This document shows positions 52,301-59,256 of a DNA stretch of 59,256 bases, piece after piece. Under the pieces are notes generated by a model. The model searched no databases, was not told the origin of the DNA, and saw nothing but the letters and a program-made list of their open reading frames with translations. This DNA comes from an uncultured Gammaproteobacteria bacterium (lineage in GTDB: Bacteria > Pseudomonadota > Gammaproteobacteria > Rariloculales > Rariloculaceae), in assembly GCA_946887385.1 (NCBI GenBank), contig CAMPKU010000003.1, forward strand, positions 1-59,256, read 5' to 3'. The translations under genes were made by a program, and so were the position numbers. How positions within the stretch are numbered: the stretch's first letter is position 1; each line of letters starts with the position of its first letter.

Positions 52301-53315
52301 GCGCATCGTTAACGGCGTTGACCGTGATCGTGACGGTGGCCGTGTTGCTGCGCCCGGTACCGTCGTCGGCCTGGTAGGTGAACGTGGCGTCGCCGCTGAA
52401 GCCCGCGGCCGGCTCGTAGCGGAACGAGCCGTTGGGATTTAGCGTTACCATGCCGCTCGAGGCGCCGGCCACGAGCACGGCCGTCAAACGGTCGCTGTCC
52501 TCGTCCGTGTCGTTCGCGAGCACGCCGTTCGGCGGACCGACGTTCAGCGTTTGACCTTCGTTCGTCGCGTATGCGTCCGCCGCCGCGACGGGCGCGCCGT
52601 TGACGGCGGCTACCGTGATCGTGACCGTGGCCGGCTCGCTGGCCGCGGCCGCGTCGCGGGCGCGATAGCGGAAGCTGTCCGTGCCCGCAAATCCTGCGCG
52701 CGGCGTATAGCTGAACGAGCCGTTCGCGTTGAGCTGCAAGGTTCCGTTCGCCACATTGCCGGCCAGCTCCGCCGTCAACGCGTCGCCCTCGGGATCCGTA
52801 TCGTTCGCAAGCACGCCGCGCGGGCCCACCACGAGCGCTGTGGCTTCCGATGCCGCGTACGAGTCGTCGACGGCCACGGGCGGCGCGTTGCCGCCGCTCG
52901 CGCCGACGGTGATGGTCACCGTGGCGACGTTGCTGACATCCCCTCTGCGCCTCGCACGGTAAGTGAACGTATCGTTGCCGCTGAAGCCGACGTTGGCGAG
53001 GTAGGAAAAACCGCCGTCGGCATTGAGTAACAGCGTGCCGTTGGCGGCCGTCGACACGAGCTCGGCCCGGAGCCCCTCGTCATCCTCATCATCCTCATCA
53101 TCCTCGTCGTCATCATCCTCGTCGTCGTCGTCGTCGGCCCGATCGTTGGCGAGCACGCCGTCGGCTGAGACGATCGTAAGGCCGAGCAAGGGAGGCGCCG
53201 TGTAGGCGTCGTCGACGGCAATAGGTTGTGCAGCCAACGGCAGCGCGGCCAATGCGCTCATGACACCGAGCATGAGCTCGAGCCGCCATCCGGACAGCGC
53301 TTGCGGCGCCCGCAT
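49362..53315 (-). CDS. Giant surface protein A: Ig-like repeats, FG-GAP propeller, GlyGly-CTERM-like tail
   Basis: A 1317-residue exported protein. After a signal peptide (about 1-29, ending LPLAAQ), there are five cadherin-like/Big_17 repeats of about 95 residues (about 30-510; each has DDSY and GVLANDTDPEGDALTAEL-like sequence). A 20-residue Asp/Glu run sits in the first. Two Ig-like (He-PIG) modules, a DUF11-like module and an FG-GAP/VCBS propeller (about 860-1190; DLDADGFDDLAVA, DLDRDGDLDLVTA, DINGDGFVDLVFA, each a calcium-type loop) follow. A HYR/DUF5011 module (DITSRIVVTNSVNTTVLGTY) and a tail with Gly5, a hydrophobic stretch and RRR close the protein. That tail resembles GlyGly-CTERM signals cleaved by rhombosortase. 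A surface adhesin or matrix role is inferred. Confidence 0.88.
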   Translation of the reverse strand: MRAPQALSGWRLELMLGVMSALAALPLAAQPIAVDDAYTAPPLLGLTIVSADGVLANDRADDDDDEDDDDEDDEDDEDDEGLRAELVSTAANGTLLLNADGGFSYLANVGFSGNDTFTYRARRRGDVSNVATVTITVGASGGNAPPVAVDDSYAASEATALVVGPRGVLANDTDPEGDALTAELAGNVANGTLQLNANGSFSYTPRAGFAGTDSFRYRARDAAAASEPATVTITVAAVNGAPVAAADAYATNEGQTLNVGPPNGVLANDTDEDSDRLTAVLVAGASSGMVTLNPNGSFRYEPAAGFSGDATFTYQADDGTGRSNTATVTITVNAVNDAPVAQADSYTTDEDQTLNVNAGNGVLANDTDADANDLTAVLVAGASSGTVTLNANGSFSYVPAAGFSGNATFTYQADDGTARSNTATVTLAVMARNEAPTAQADSYSTGEDTPLQVGGTGVLGNDTDPEGDALTAQLVANVTNGTLQLSANGTFTYTPAANFSGTTSFTYRARDGSGASTPVAVTITVSPVNDAPFVTGSPATTATEGVTYRYTLAASDPDDDALTVAAPTLPSWLTFAAPATITGEPSEADVGSHDVTMTVADGIAAAVELKFRIAVAGVDNAPAVKPIPDQTATEASPFDFALAQFVTDDDTAAAELTYKATSALPRGLSLSEAGRLTGTPVVGESVGTHTVSFTVADSKTTVPGQLVLIVLAAGRVDLATSISVTPNPATLDTTATWTVTVANRAAQVEANGATLEALFAGDVPFRFDAPTTPDCTITPSGNQNRLTCTLGAIAGGASASVTLTGRGSLAGDVFAAATTTVAPGGALDETRGNDRGTASLSIARRIAAAPAQSIAVAGATAVTAGDLDADGFDDLAVATSSAQGLVVLMNGVDSSNAQRRTFGAPLAVGGEGLVTDVAAVDLDRDGDLDLVTAAGSGAPNRTFFNGGGSFTLGSLGDETVDSRAVAAGDINGDGFVDLVFASSGASTVLINSGAGGAFTRGTGIGPHDARDALLVDLLGDALPELVLANGDADAIVYRNTAGAFARLTTLDTGPTSAVAAGDFNADGRADLVFARDTAEPPAVPSALVWLNTPNAGNPFFVVDELGAASTAALLVDDFNLDSRADVLALNGYGVRIFANAGAANGTLVLHPQQLATPGARGVAKGEFSGDDRVDLAVVGDGVAIFVNDGSGEFGQPDSTPPVIQLRGEPTVNLIIDSTYTDAGATATDAEDGDITSRIVVTNSVNTTVLGTYTVTYAVSDLSGNAAEPVTRTVNVQPQPAAEGGGGGAIDLWMLAMMLLAALATLPRRRFTQPLDSR
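53076..53135 (-). repeat. Trinucleotide tract encoding 20 Asp/Glu residues
   Basis: Twenty consecutive GAC/GAT/GAG codons in giant protein A, arranged as D5-E-D4-E and then D2-E three times. The paralogue at 53388-56981 has no such run at the matching point. Tandem triplets can change length by slippage without losing the frame. Confidence 0.9.
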
Positions 53316-53344
53316 CGCGATTCCTCCCTAGAGCCCGGGAGCGA

Positions 53345-53360
53345 TGCACGTTTTGTGCCG
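53345..53360 (-). promoter_or_regulatory. Sigma-54-type promoter of giant protein A
   Basis: On the minus strand CGGCACAAAACGTGCA has GG (53359-53358) and GC (53347-53346) with the exact N10 spacing of RpoN promoters, and GGCAC matches the -24 box. It is 30 bases upstream of the ATG. The paralogue has the matching element at the same distance. Confidence 0.6.
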
Positions 53361-53387
53361 GGGCGAGCTCGCCGAGCCCGGCGATCG

Positions 53388-56300
53388 CTATCGAACGAGG
53401 CGCTTGCGGCGAGCCCTGAACATGGCCGCCAGCAGCAGCGCGGCGAGCGCGCCGAAGCCGAGCGCGCCGCCTCCGCCGCCCTCGGCGGCCGGTTGCGGCT
53501 GCACGGTCACGGTGCGCGTAATAGGCACGGCAGGGTTGCCGGAGAGATCGGAGACGGCATAGGTGACGGTGTAGGAACCGAGCACGGTCGTGTTCACGGA
53601 ATTGGTGACGACGATGCGTGACGTGATGTCCCCGTCCTCGGCGTCGGTGGCCGTGGCGCCGGCGTCGGTGTAGGTGGAGTCGATGATGACGCTGACGGTG
53701 GGCTCGCCGCGCAGCTGCAGGACCGGGGGCGTCGAGTCGGGCTGACCAAACTCGCCGGCGCCATCGTTGACGAAGATCGCCACGCCGTCGCCGTCGCCGA
53801 CCACGGCGAGATCGACACGGTCGTCGCCGCTGAATTTGCCGTTGGCCACGCCGCGGGCGCCGGGGGTGGCGAGCTGCTGCGGGTGCAGCGCGAGCGTGCC
53901 GTTGGCGGCGCCGGCGTTGGCGAAGATGCGCGCGCCATAGCCGTTCAGCGCCAGCACGTCGGCGCGCGAGTCGAGATTGAAGTCGTCGACGAGCAGGTCG
54001 GTGGTGGGAGCCGCACCGAGCTCATCGGCCACGAAGAACGGGTTGGCGGCGTTCGGGGTGTTGAGCCAGACCATGGCGCTCGGCACGGCAGGCGGCTCGG
54101 CGGTGTCGCGCGCGAACACGAGGTCCGCTCGGCCGTCGGCGTTGAAGTCGCCCGCGGCCACCGCACTGGTGGGCCCCGTGGCCAACGTTGCGGCCGGACT
54201 GAGACTGCCAGCGGTGTTGAGATACACGACGGCGTCGCCGTCGCCGTTTGCGAGCACGAGCTCCGGCAGCGCGTCGCCCAGCAGGTTCACGAGCAGCGCG
54301 TCGCGAGCGTCGTGCGGGCCGATGCCGGCGCCCGGTGTGAACGCTCCGGCGCCGGTATTGATCAGCACGCTGCTCGAGCCCGCGTTGGCGAATACCAGAT
54401 CCACGAACGCGTCGCCGTTCAAGTCGCCGGCCGCCACTGCTCGGCTGTCGGCGGCGTCGCCGCCAAGCGCGGTGCTTGCGAAGCTACCGTTCGTATTCAC
54501 AAACGCACGGTTCGGTGCGCCAACGCCCGCCGCGGTGACGAGGTCGAGGTCGCCGTCGCGATCGAGATCGACGGCCGCGATGTCGGTTGCAAGCGCTTCG
54601 CCGCCGAGTGCCTGCGGCGGCGTAGCGAACGCGCGCCGGCCTGTGTTCGTAGGATCGGCAACGTTGGCGAACACCACCACACCTTGCGCCGACGCTGTCG
54701 CGACGGCCAGATCGTCGAAGCCGTCGGCATTGAAGTCGCCGGCCGCGACCGAGCGCGCGCCGGGGAGCGGGATGCTTTGCGCCGGCGTTGCAGCGATGCG
54801 CTGCGCGATGCTGAGCGACGCCGTTGCCCGGTCGTTACCGGGGGTCTCGTCGAGCGCGCCCCCGGGTGCGGCGGCCACGGTGGCGGAGCCGAATACGTCG
54901 CCGGCGATGCTGCCGCGGCCCGTCAACGTCACCGTCGTCGAAGCGCCGCCGGCGATCGGGCCGAGCGTGCACGAAAGACGGGTTTGATCGCCGGACGGCG
55001 TCGCAGTGCAGCCCGGCGTCGTGGGTGCGTCGAAGCGGAACGGCACGTCGCCCACGAATAGCGCTTCCAGCGACGCGCCGCTCGAGTCCATCTGCGGCGC
55101 GCGATTCTCGATCGTGATCGTCCAGGTGGCCGGCACGTCGAGCGTCGTGGGGTTCGGCGCCACGCTCATCGTGGTGGCGAGGTCCACGCGGCCGGCCGTC
55201 AGCACCACGAGCTGGAGCTGCCCCTGCACGGTGTTGGCCGCGTCGGCCACCGTGAATCGCACCGTGTGCGTGCCGACGCTCGCGCCAACCTCGGGCACGC
55301 CCGACAATAGGCCCGCGGCGCTCAGAGCCAAGCCTCGCGGCAGCGCTCCCACCGCAGCGTACACGAGCTCGCTCGCCGCCGTGTCGGAGTCCGTGACGAA
55401 CTGCGCGAGCTCGAGATTGAACGGGGCCCCTTCGGTGCCGGTTTGCTCGGAGATCGATTCGATGGTGGGGGCGTTGTCGACGCCTGCGACCGTGATTTGG
55501 AACGCAAGCTCGACGGCCGGTGCCGTGCCGTCGGCTACCGTCATTGTCACGTCGTGGGCACCCACGTCGGCGTCGCCCGGTGTGCCGGATATCGTGGCCG
55601 GCGCCGTGAAGCGAAGCCAGCTCGGCAGCGTCGGCGCTGCAATCGTCAGCGCGCCGCCGTCGGGATCCGTCGCCGTCAACGTGTGGTTGTACGTCACGCC
55701 TTCTGTGGCCGTGGTCGGCGGTGCATTCGTGATGAACGGAGCGTCGTTCACGGGCGTAACCGCAATTGTGACCGTCGCTGCGGCGCTCGCGGCCGACGCG
55801 TCGCGCGCGCGATACGTGAAGCTCGTCGTGCCGTTGAAATTGGCTGCAGGCGCATAAGCGAACGTGCCGTCGGCGTTGAACTGCAGCGTGCCGTTCGCCA
55901 CGCCGCTCACGAGCTGGGCCGTGAGCGCGTCGCCTTCGGGATCGCCGTCGTTGCCGAGCACCCCGGTGCCGCCCACGGTGAGAGGCGAGTCCTCGGCCGT
56001 CGTGTAGCTGTCGGGCCCCGCCGCCGGCGGATCGTTGACGGCGTTCACCGTGATCGTCACGGTCGCCGGGGTGCTGCGCACGGCGCCGTCGTCGGCCTGA
56101 TAGGTGAACGTGACGGCGCCGCCGAAACCGGCGGCGGGAGCGTAGCTGAACGAGCCGTTGGCGTTCAGTGTCACCGTGCCGCTCGACGCGCCGGTGACGA
56201 GCACGGCCGTCAATGCGTCGTTCTCCTCGTCCGTGTCGTTCGCGAGCACGCCGCCGGCCGCGTCGACGTTCAACGTGACGTCTTCGTCGGTCGCATAGCC

Positions 56301-56981
56301 GTCGGCGACTGCGACGGGCGCATCGTTCACCGCGGTGACGACTATCGTCACCGTGGCGGGCGTGCTCGATCTGATGCCGTCTCGCGCGCGATAGCGGAAG
56401 CTATCGGTGCCGACGAAACCGGCGCGCGGCGTGTAACGGAACGAGCCGTTGGCGCCGAATACGAGCGTGCCGTTGTCGACGTTGTCGAACAGGACGGCGG
56501 TCAGCGCTGCGCCTTCGGGATCCGTGTCGTTCGCGAGCACGCCGATCGCGCTGACGAGCTCCGCGTCTTCGGCCGTCGAATAGCTGTCGTCGACGGCCGT
56601 CGGCGGCAGGTTGCCGCCGCTCACGGCCACCGTGATCGTCACGGTGGCCACATTGCTGAGCTCCGCGCCGTTCGTCGCCAGGTAGGTAAAGCTGTCGTTG
56701 CCGCTGAAGCCCAAGTTCGGCAGATAGAAGAAACCGCCGCCGGGATTGAGAAGCAGGATGCCGTTCACGGCCGAAGAGACGAGCTGCGCTTGCAGGCCGG
56801 TTCCCGCGTCGTTGGTGAGCACGCCGATGGCGTCGGGCACCGTGAGGGCCACCAGCGGTTCCGTGTTGTAGGCGTCGTCGGCGGCGGTCGGCTGGGCGCG
56901 TGCAGGCTCCGTAGCCAGCATGACGCCGCAAACGAGCGCAAACCCCACCCACCAATCGGACGTCGTCCGCGGTGCCCGCAT
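53388..56981 (-). CDS. Giant surface protein B, paralogue of A
   Basis: A 1197-residue exported protein with the same order as protein A: signal peptide (about 1-29, ending EPARAQ), four cadherin-like repeats (one fewer than A), two He-PIG-like modules, a DUF11-like module, FG-GAP propeller loops (DFNADGFDDLAVA, DLDRDGDLDLVTA, DLNGDAFVDLVFA), a DUF5011-like module and a Gly5-hydrophobic-RKR tail (GGGGGALGFGALAALLLAAM). The C-terminal halves of A and B are very similar even at DNA level, the N-terminal halves less so, suggesting tandem duplication with later repeat loss or gain. The genes are 72 bases apart and each has its own promoter-like element. Function is probably surface attachment; ligand unknown. 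Confidence 0.88.
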   Translation of the reverse strand: MRAPRTTSDWWVGFALVCGVMLATEPARAQPTAADDAYNTEPLVALTVPDAIGVLTNDAGTGLQAQLVSSAVNGILLLNPGGGFFYLPNLGFSGNDSFTYLATNGAELSNVATVTITVAVSGGNLPPTAVDDSYSTAEDAELVSAIGVLANDTDPEGAALTAVLFDNVDNGTLVFGANGSFRYTPRAGFVGTDSFRYRARDGIRSSTPATVTIVVTAVNDAPVAVADGYATDEDVTLNVDAAGGVLANDTDEENDALTAVLVTGASSGTVTLNANGSFSYAPAAGFGGAVTFTYQADDGAVRSTPATVTITVNAVNDPPAAGPDSYTTAEDSPLTVGGTGVLGNDGDPEGDALTAQLVSGVANGTLQFNADGTFAYAPAANFNGTTSFTYRARDASAASAAATVTIAVTPVNDAPFITNAPPTTATEGVTYNHTLTATDPDGGALTIAAPTLPSWLRFTAPATISGTPGDADVGAHDVTMTVADGTAPAVELAFQITVAGVDNAPTIESISEQTGTEGAPFNLELAQFVTDSDTAASELVYAAVGALPRGLALSAAGLLSGVPEVGASVGTHTVRFTVADAANTVQGQLQLVVLTAGRVDLATTMSVAPNPTTLDVPATWTITIENRAPQMDSSGASLEALFVGDVPFRFDAPTTPGCTATPSGDQTRLSCTLGPIAGGASTTVTLTGRGSIAGDVFGSATVAAAPGGALDETPGNDRATASLSIAQRIAATPAQSIPLPGARSVAAGDFNADGFDDLAVATASAQGVVVFANVADPTNTGRRAFATPPQALGGEALATDIAAVDLDRDGDLDLVTAAGVGAPNRAFVNTNGSFASTALGGDAADSRAVAAGDLNGDAFVDLVFANAGSSSVLINTGAGAFTPGAGIGPHDARDALLVNLLGDALPELVLANGDGDAVVYLNTAGSLSPAATLATGPTSAVAAGDFNADGRADLVFARDTAEPPAVPSAMVWLNTPNAANPFFVADELGAAPTTDLLVDDFNLDSRADVLALNGYGARIFANAGAANGTLALHPQQLATPGARGVANGKFSGDDRVDLAVVGDGDGVAIFVNDGAGEFGQPDSTPPVLQLRGEPTVSVIIDSTYTDAGATATDAEDGDITSRIVVTNSVNTTVLGSYTVTYAVSDLSGNPAVPITRTVTVQPQPAAEGGGGGALGFGALAALLLAAMFRARRKRLVR

Positions 56982-57010
56982 CGCAATTGTCCTCCCTAAC
57001 GCTTAGCCAA

Positions 57011-57026
57011 TGCACGTTTTATGCCG
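57011..57026 (-). promoter_or_regulatory. Sigma-54-type promoter of giant protein B
   Basis: On the minus strand CGGCATAAAACGTGCA has GG (57025-57024) and GC (57013-57012), again GG-N10-GC. It differs at one base from the element before protein A and lies at the identical distance from its ATG. Confidence 0.6.
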
Positions 57027-57118
57027 GGAGGGAGCCATCCAGCACGGTTCGGGCGAGGAAGCGCCGCGTAACCAGTTTTTGGGCGGCGTTCACAAGACGA
57101 TGAACGCGGAGGCGGGGC

Positions 57119-58516
57119 TTACGCTGGAGCGGGAAGCGGCGCGAGCGCCGGCAGCTCCACCGTTACGACGAGCCCGGGGCGGTTGTCGCCCAGGGTGAGC
57201 CGGCCGTGATGCTGCAACGTCACGGCGTTCACGAGTGCGAGCCCAAGCCCGTTGCCGGGTTGCGACCGCGCTCGATCCAGCCGCGAGAAGCGCTGCAGCA
57301 CGCGCTCGCGATCGTCGGGCGCGATGCCGGGCCCCGAGTCCGCCACGCGCAGTAGCGCGGTGTCGCCGCCGCGCGCGAGCTCGATACGCACCGTGCCGCC
57401 TTCCGGCGTGTATTTCACGGCGTTGTCCACGAGATTCGTGAGCACTTGTGCCAAGAGCTCGCGGTCGCCGTACACCTCCACTGACGCCTGTGCATCGGCG
57501 CTGAGCGCGATTTGCCGCTCCTCGGCCGCCGCCTGGTAGAGCTCGCACACGTCGCGCACGATCGGGGCAAGATCGACGGTGGTGAATGCGCTCCGATAGG
57601 CTCCGGATTCCACGCGTGCGATGCGCAGCAATGCGTTGAACGTGGCGAGAACTTGATCGAGTTGCGTCACGCAGTCGGAGAGATCGTCGCGGCTCGGATG
57701 CTCTGCGGCGGCCACGGTCTCGAGTCGATTGCGCAAGCGCGTGATCGGCCCACGCAGGTCGTGAGCCACGCTGTCGCCCACGTGGCGCATGCCCTCGAGC
57801 AAGTGCTGGATTTGATCGAGCATTGCATTGATGTTTTGCGCGAGCTCGTCGTGCTCGTCGTCGCTGCCTTTGAGCGGCGCGCGCCGGCTCAAGTCGCCGG
57901 CCATGATCTGCCGCGTCGTGCGGTTCAGCTCGGCGAGCCGCCGCTCGGCGCTCACGGCAAGCAGCACGCCGCCGACGAGTGCGAGCGCAAGCGTGAGCGT
58001 GATGCCGTAGAACGATGCGCGGCGCAGCACCTGCCTGATGGCCCTGAGCTCACGGATGTCGCGGCCGACGAGCAGCCGGAAGCCGGGGCCCACGCGCTGC
58101 ACCAGCGCGCGCACCGGCGTGTCGCTGTCGCTCTGCACGAAATCAACCCACTGCCGGCCCGCGCCTTCCGCGGCTGCAGGCCACGTCGCGACGTTGGCGT
58201 TGCCCACCAGCGGCCGGCCGATGGCGTCGGTGAGTAGATAGAAGGAGCGCCGCTCCGTATCGCGGGCCATGCGTTCTGTGATCACGGCGCCGAGGCCGCG
58301 GATGCTAGCGCGCTCGTACTGCTCGTAGAGGCCGTTGAACTCGGCTTCGATGATCGCGTCGGTTTGCGTGTCGAGATAGCCCAGCGTGGCCCAGTAGATG
58401 AAAGCCGACAATGCGCCGACGGACAGCGCGAACAACGCCATGTAAGCGAGCGTGAGGCGAAATACGCTGGTACGGAACAACCGCGGCAGCCGCATGATGC
58501 TTTCGATGCGCGTCAT
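57119..58516 (-). CDS. Membrane sensor histidine kinase (EnvZ/QseC-like)
   Basis: A 465-residue kinase. Two membrane segments (about 18-40 and 168-190) flank a periplasmic sensor of about 125 residues. HAMP (about 190-243) is followed by the dimerisation domain with the phospho-acceptor His in GDSVAHDLRGPITRLRNRLE. The ATP-binding domain has NLVDNAVKYTPEGG (N box), DSGPGIAPDD (G1) and GNGLGLALVNAV (G2). It should phosphorylate the response regulator encoded upstream. ATG 58516 overlaps the regulator's TGA (ATGA), so translation is coupled; the longer in-frame form invades the regulator gene. The stimulus is unknown. Confidence 0.92.
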   Translation of the reverse strand: MTRIESIMRLPRLFRTSVFRLTLAYMALFALSVGALSAFIYWATLGYLDTQTDAIIEAEFNGLYEQYERASIRGLGAVITERMARDTERRSFYLLTDAIGRPLVGNANVATWPAAAEGAGRQWVDFVQSDSDTPVRALVQRVGPGFRLLVGRDIRELRAIRQVLRRASFYGITLTLALALVGGVLLAVSAERRLAELNRTTRQIMAGDLSRRAPLKGSDDEHDELAQNINAMLDQIQHLLEGMRHVGDSVAHDLRGPITRLRNRLETVAAAEHPSRDDLSDCVTQLDQVLATFNALLRIARVESGAYRSAFTTVDLAPIVRDVCELYQAAAEERQIALSADAQASVEVYGDRELLAQVLTNLVDNAVKYTPEGGTVRIELARGGDTALLRVADSGPGIAPDDRERVLQRFSRLDRARSQPGNGLGLALVNAVTLQHHGRLTLGDNRPGLVVTVELPALAPLPAPA

Positions 58517-59190
58517 CCGTCGAGGCGGTAACCCGCGCCGCGAACCGTGTGCAGCAGCGGCCGGTCGAAGCCGCGATCGATTTTCGCGCGCAGCCGGCTG
58601 ATGTGCACGTCGATGACGTTGGTTTGCGGATCGAAGTGGTAGTCCCACACGCCTTCGAGCAGCATCGTGCGCGTCACCACTTGCCCGGCATGCCGCAGCA
58701 GGAACTCGAGCAGCTGGAACTCGCGCGGCTGAAGCTCGATGGGCTTGCCTGCGCGGCGCACCTCGCGCCGCAGCAGGTCCATCTCGAGATCGGCCGCCTT
58801 CAGCGTCGTGGGCTCCGCTTCGGGTCCGGTCCTGGCTCGGCGCGCCAACGCTTCGAGACGCGCGAGCAGCTCGCTGAACGCAAACGGCTTCACGAGGTAG
58901 TCGTCGCCGCCGGCCTTCAAGCCCTTGACGCGATCGTCCACCTCGCCGAGCGCGCTCAAGATCAGCACGGGCGTGGTGTTGGCCGATGCGCGCAGCGTGC
59001 GGATCACGGTGAGCCCGTCGATGCCGGGCAGCATGCGATCCACGACGAGCGCGTCGTAGGTTTCCGTGGTGGCCAGGAACAAGCCGTCGCGGCCGTCCGC
59101 CGCGTGATCCACGTTGCAGCCCGCTTGCGCTAGGCCGTTCTTGATGAACGAGGCGACGTCCTTGTCGTCCTCAATGACGAGAATTCGCAC
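58513..59190 (-). CDS. OmpR/PhoB-family response regulator
   Basis: The receiver domain (about 1-115) has the acidic pair EDD at 7-9, the phospho-acceptor Asp in ALVVDRMLPGIDG (about residue 51), and the Lys in DDYLVKPFAFSELLARL. The winged-helix DNA-binding domain (about 130-225) has LQPREFQLLEFLLRHAGQVV, VWDYHFDPQTNVIDVHISRL and RAKIDRGFDRPLLHTVRGAG. It pairs with the kinase encoded directly downstream. GTG 59190 has AAGGTGAG just before it. A perfect 11-bp inverted repeat lies 12 bases upstream. Confidence 0.94.
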   Translation of the reverse strand: MRILVIEDDKDVASFIKNGLAQAGCNVDHAADGRDGLFLATTETYDALVVDRMLPGIDGLTVIRTLRASANTTPVLILSALGEVDDRVKGLKAGGDDYLVKPFAFSELLARLEALARRARTGPEAEPTTLKAADLEMDLLRREVRRAGKPIELQPREFQLLEFLLRHAGQVVTRTMLLEGVWDYHFDPQTNVIDVHISRLRAKIDRGFDRPLLHTVRGAGYRLDG

Positions 59191-59202
59191 TCTCTCACCT
59201 TA

Positions 59203-59231
59203 CGTACGCTCGGCGTGCACCCGAGCGTACG
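59203..59231. promoter_or_regulatory. Perfect 11-bp inverted repeat before the response regulator
   Basis: Arms CGTACGCTCGG (59203-59213) and CCGAGCGTACG (59221-59231) surround a seven-base loop. It sits immediately upstream of the ribosome site of the regulator gene. It could be an operator (autoregulation) or a leader hairpin; it has no T-run for termination in either direction. Confidence 0.5.
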
Positions 59232-59256
59232 GCGGGTCCCGGCCGGGGGGGAGGGG

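Noticed and set aside
49482..52442. 986-codon plus-strand frame opposite giant protein A
   Set aside because: It arises from the repetitive GC-rich third-position pattern of the real gene; no signal peptide, ribosome site or domain.
53883..56999. Long plus-strand frames opposite giant protein B
   Set aside because: They are shadows of the repeat modules; Arg/Val/His-rich and without recognisable domains.

Overview
The window is about 59 kb of GC-rich DNA, almost completely filled with protein genes. I saw no rRNA, tRNA, CRISPR array, insertion sequence or phage gene. Gene content suggests a free-living Gammaproteobacterium: TypA, YceH, MtgA, a c-di-GMP enzyme, several outer-membrane barrels ending in Phe, two ECF sigma/anti-sigma modules, candidate sigma-54 promoters, GlyGly-CTERM-like tails, and an AtpE close to the enterobacterial one. 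A Steroidobacteraceae/Nevskiales-like lineage is a guess from gene content only.

Layout. 1-5.7 kb: the 3' end of an acidic VDLG-repeat protein, a CHASE2-PAS-GGDEF-EAL protein, and a DUF2089-LemA-TPM operon. 5.9-12.3 kb (minus strand): methylmalonate-semialdehyde dehydrogenase, a periplasmic cyclophilin, a GNAT enzyme, and an operon of ECF sigma, anti-sigma and two exported DUF4097 proteins. 12.7-17.3 kb: a DUF5916 outer-membrane protein, facing a LigW-type aromatic acid decarboxylase coupled to an AAHS-family aromatic acid transporter. 17.4-24.7 kb: a DUF805-pilin fusion, PQQ-type sugar dehydrogenase, YceH, a tandem Usp protein, TypA, a VOC protein and a DMT exporter. 24.8-29.1 kb: a DUF4382 lipoprotein divergent from a second ECF operon (sigma, anti-sigma, Pro-rich exported protein, TPR/beta-barrel protein).

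29.1-49.4 kb: mostly housekeeping and envelope genes. These are a GST, an Omp85-like protein, a methyltransferase, an MDR oxidoreductase with an apparent signal peptide, an M15 peptidase, an XRE regulator, an alpha/beta hydrolase, a DUF2339 gene that looks frameshifted, DUF3999, MtgA, a uracil/hypoxanthine-DNA glycosylase, an RluA-like protein lacking the usual Asp, a sialidase-fold lipoprotein, two TPR-type proteins, a small-protein/nucleotidyltransferase pair that looks like toxin-antitoxin, an orphan AtpE, a LysR regulator and a TylF-like methyltransferase. 49.4-57.0 kb: two tandem paralogous giant surface proteins (Ig-like repeats, FG-GAP propeller, GlyGly-CTERM-like tail), each preceded by a nearly identical sigma-54-type promoter at the same distance. 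57.1-59.2 kb: an OmpR-type response regulator and histidine kinase behind a perfect 11-bp inverted repeat.

The best candidates for something new are: the co-regulated paralogous giant proteins; the second ECF operon ending in a TPR/barrel protein; the orphan c-subunit; and a 26-bp palindrome present both between genes and in frame inside a coding sequence. Functions are assigned by recognising motifs by eye; no database search was run.
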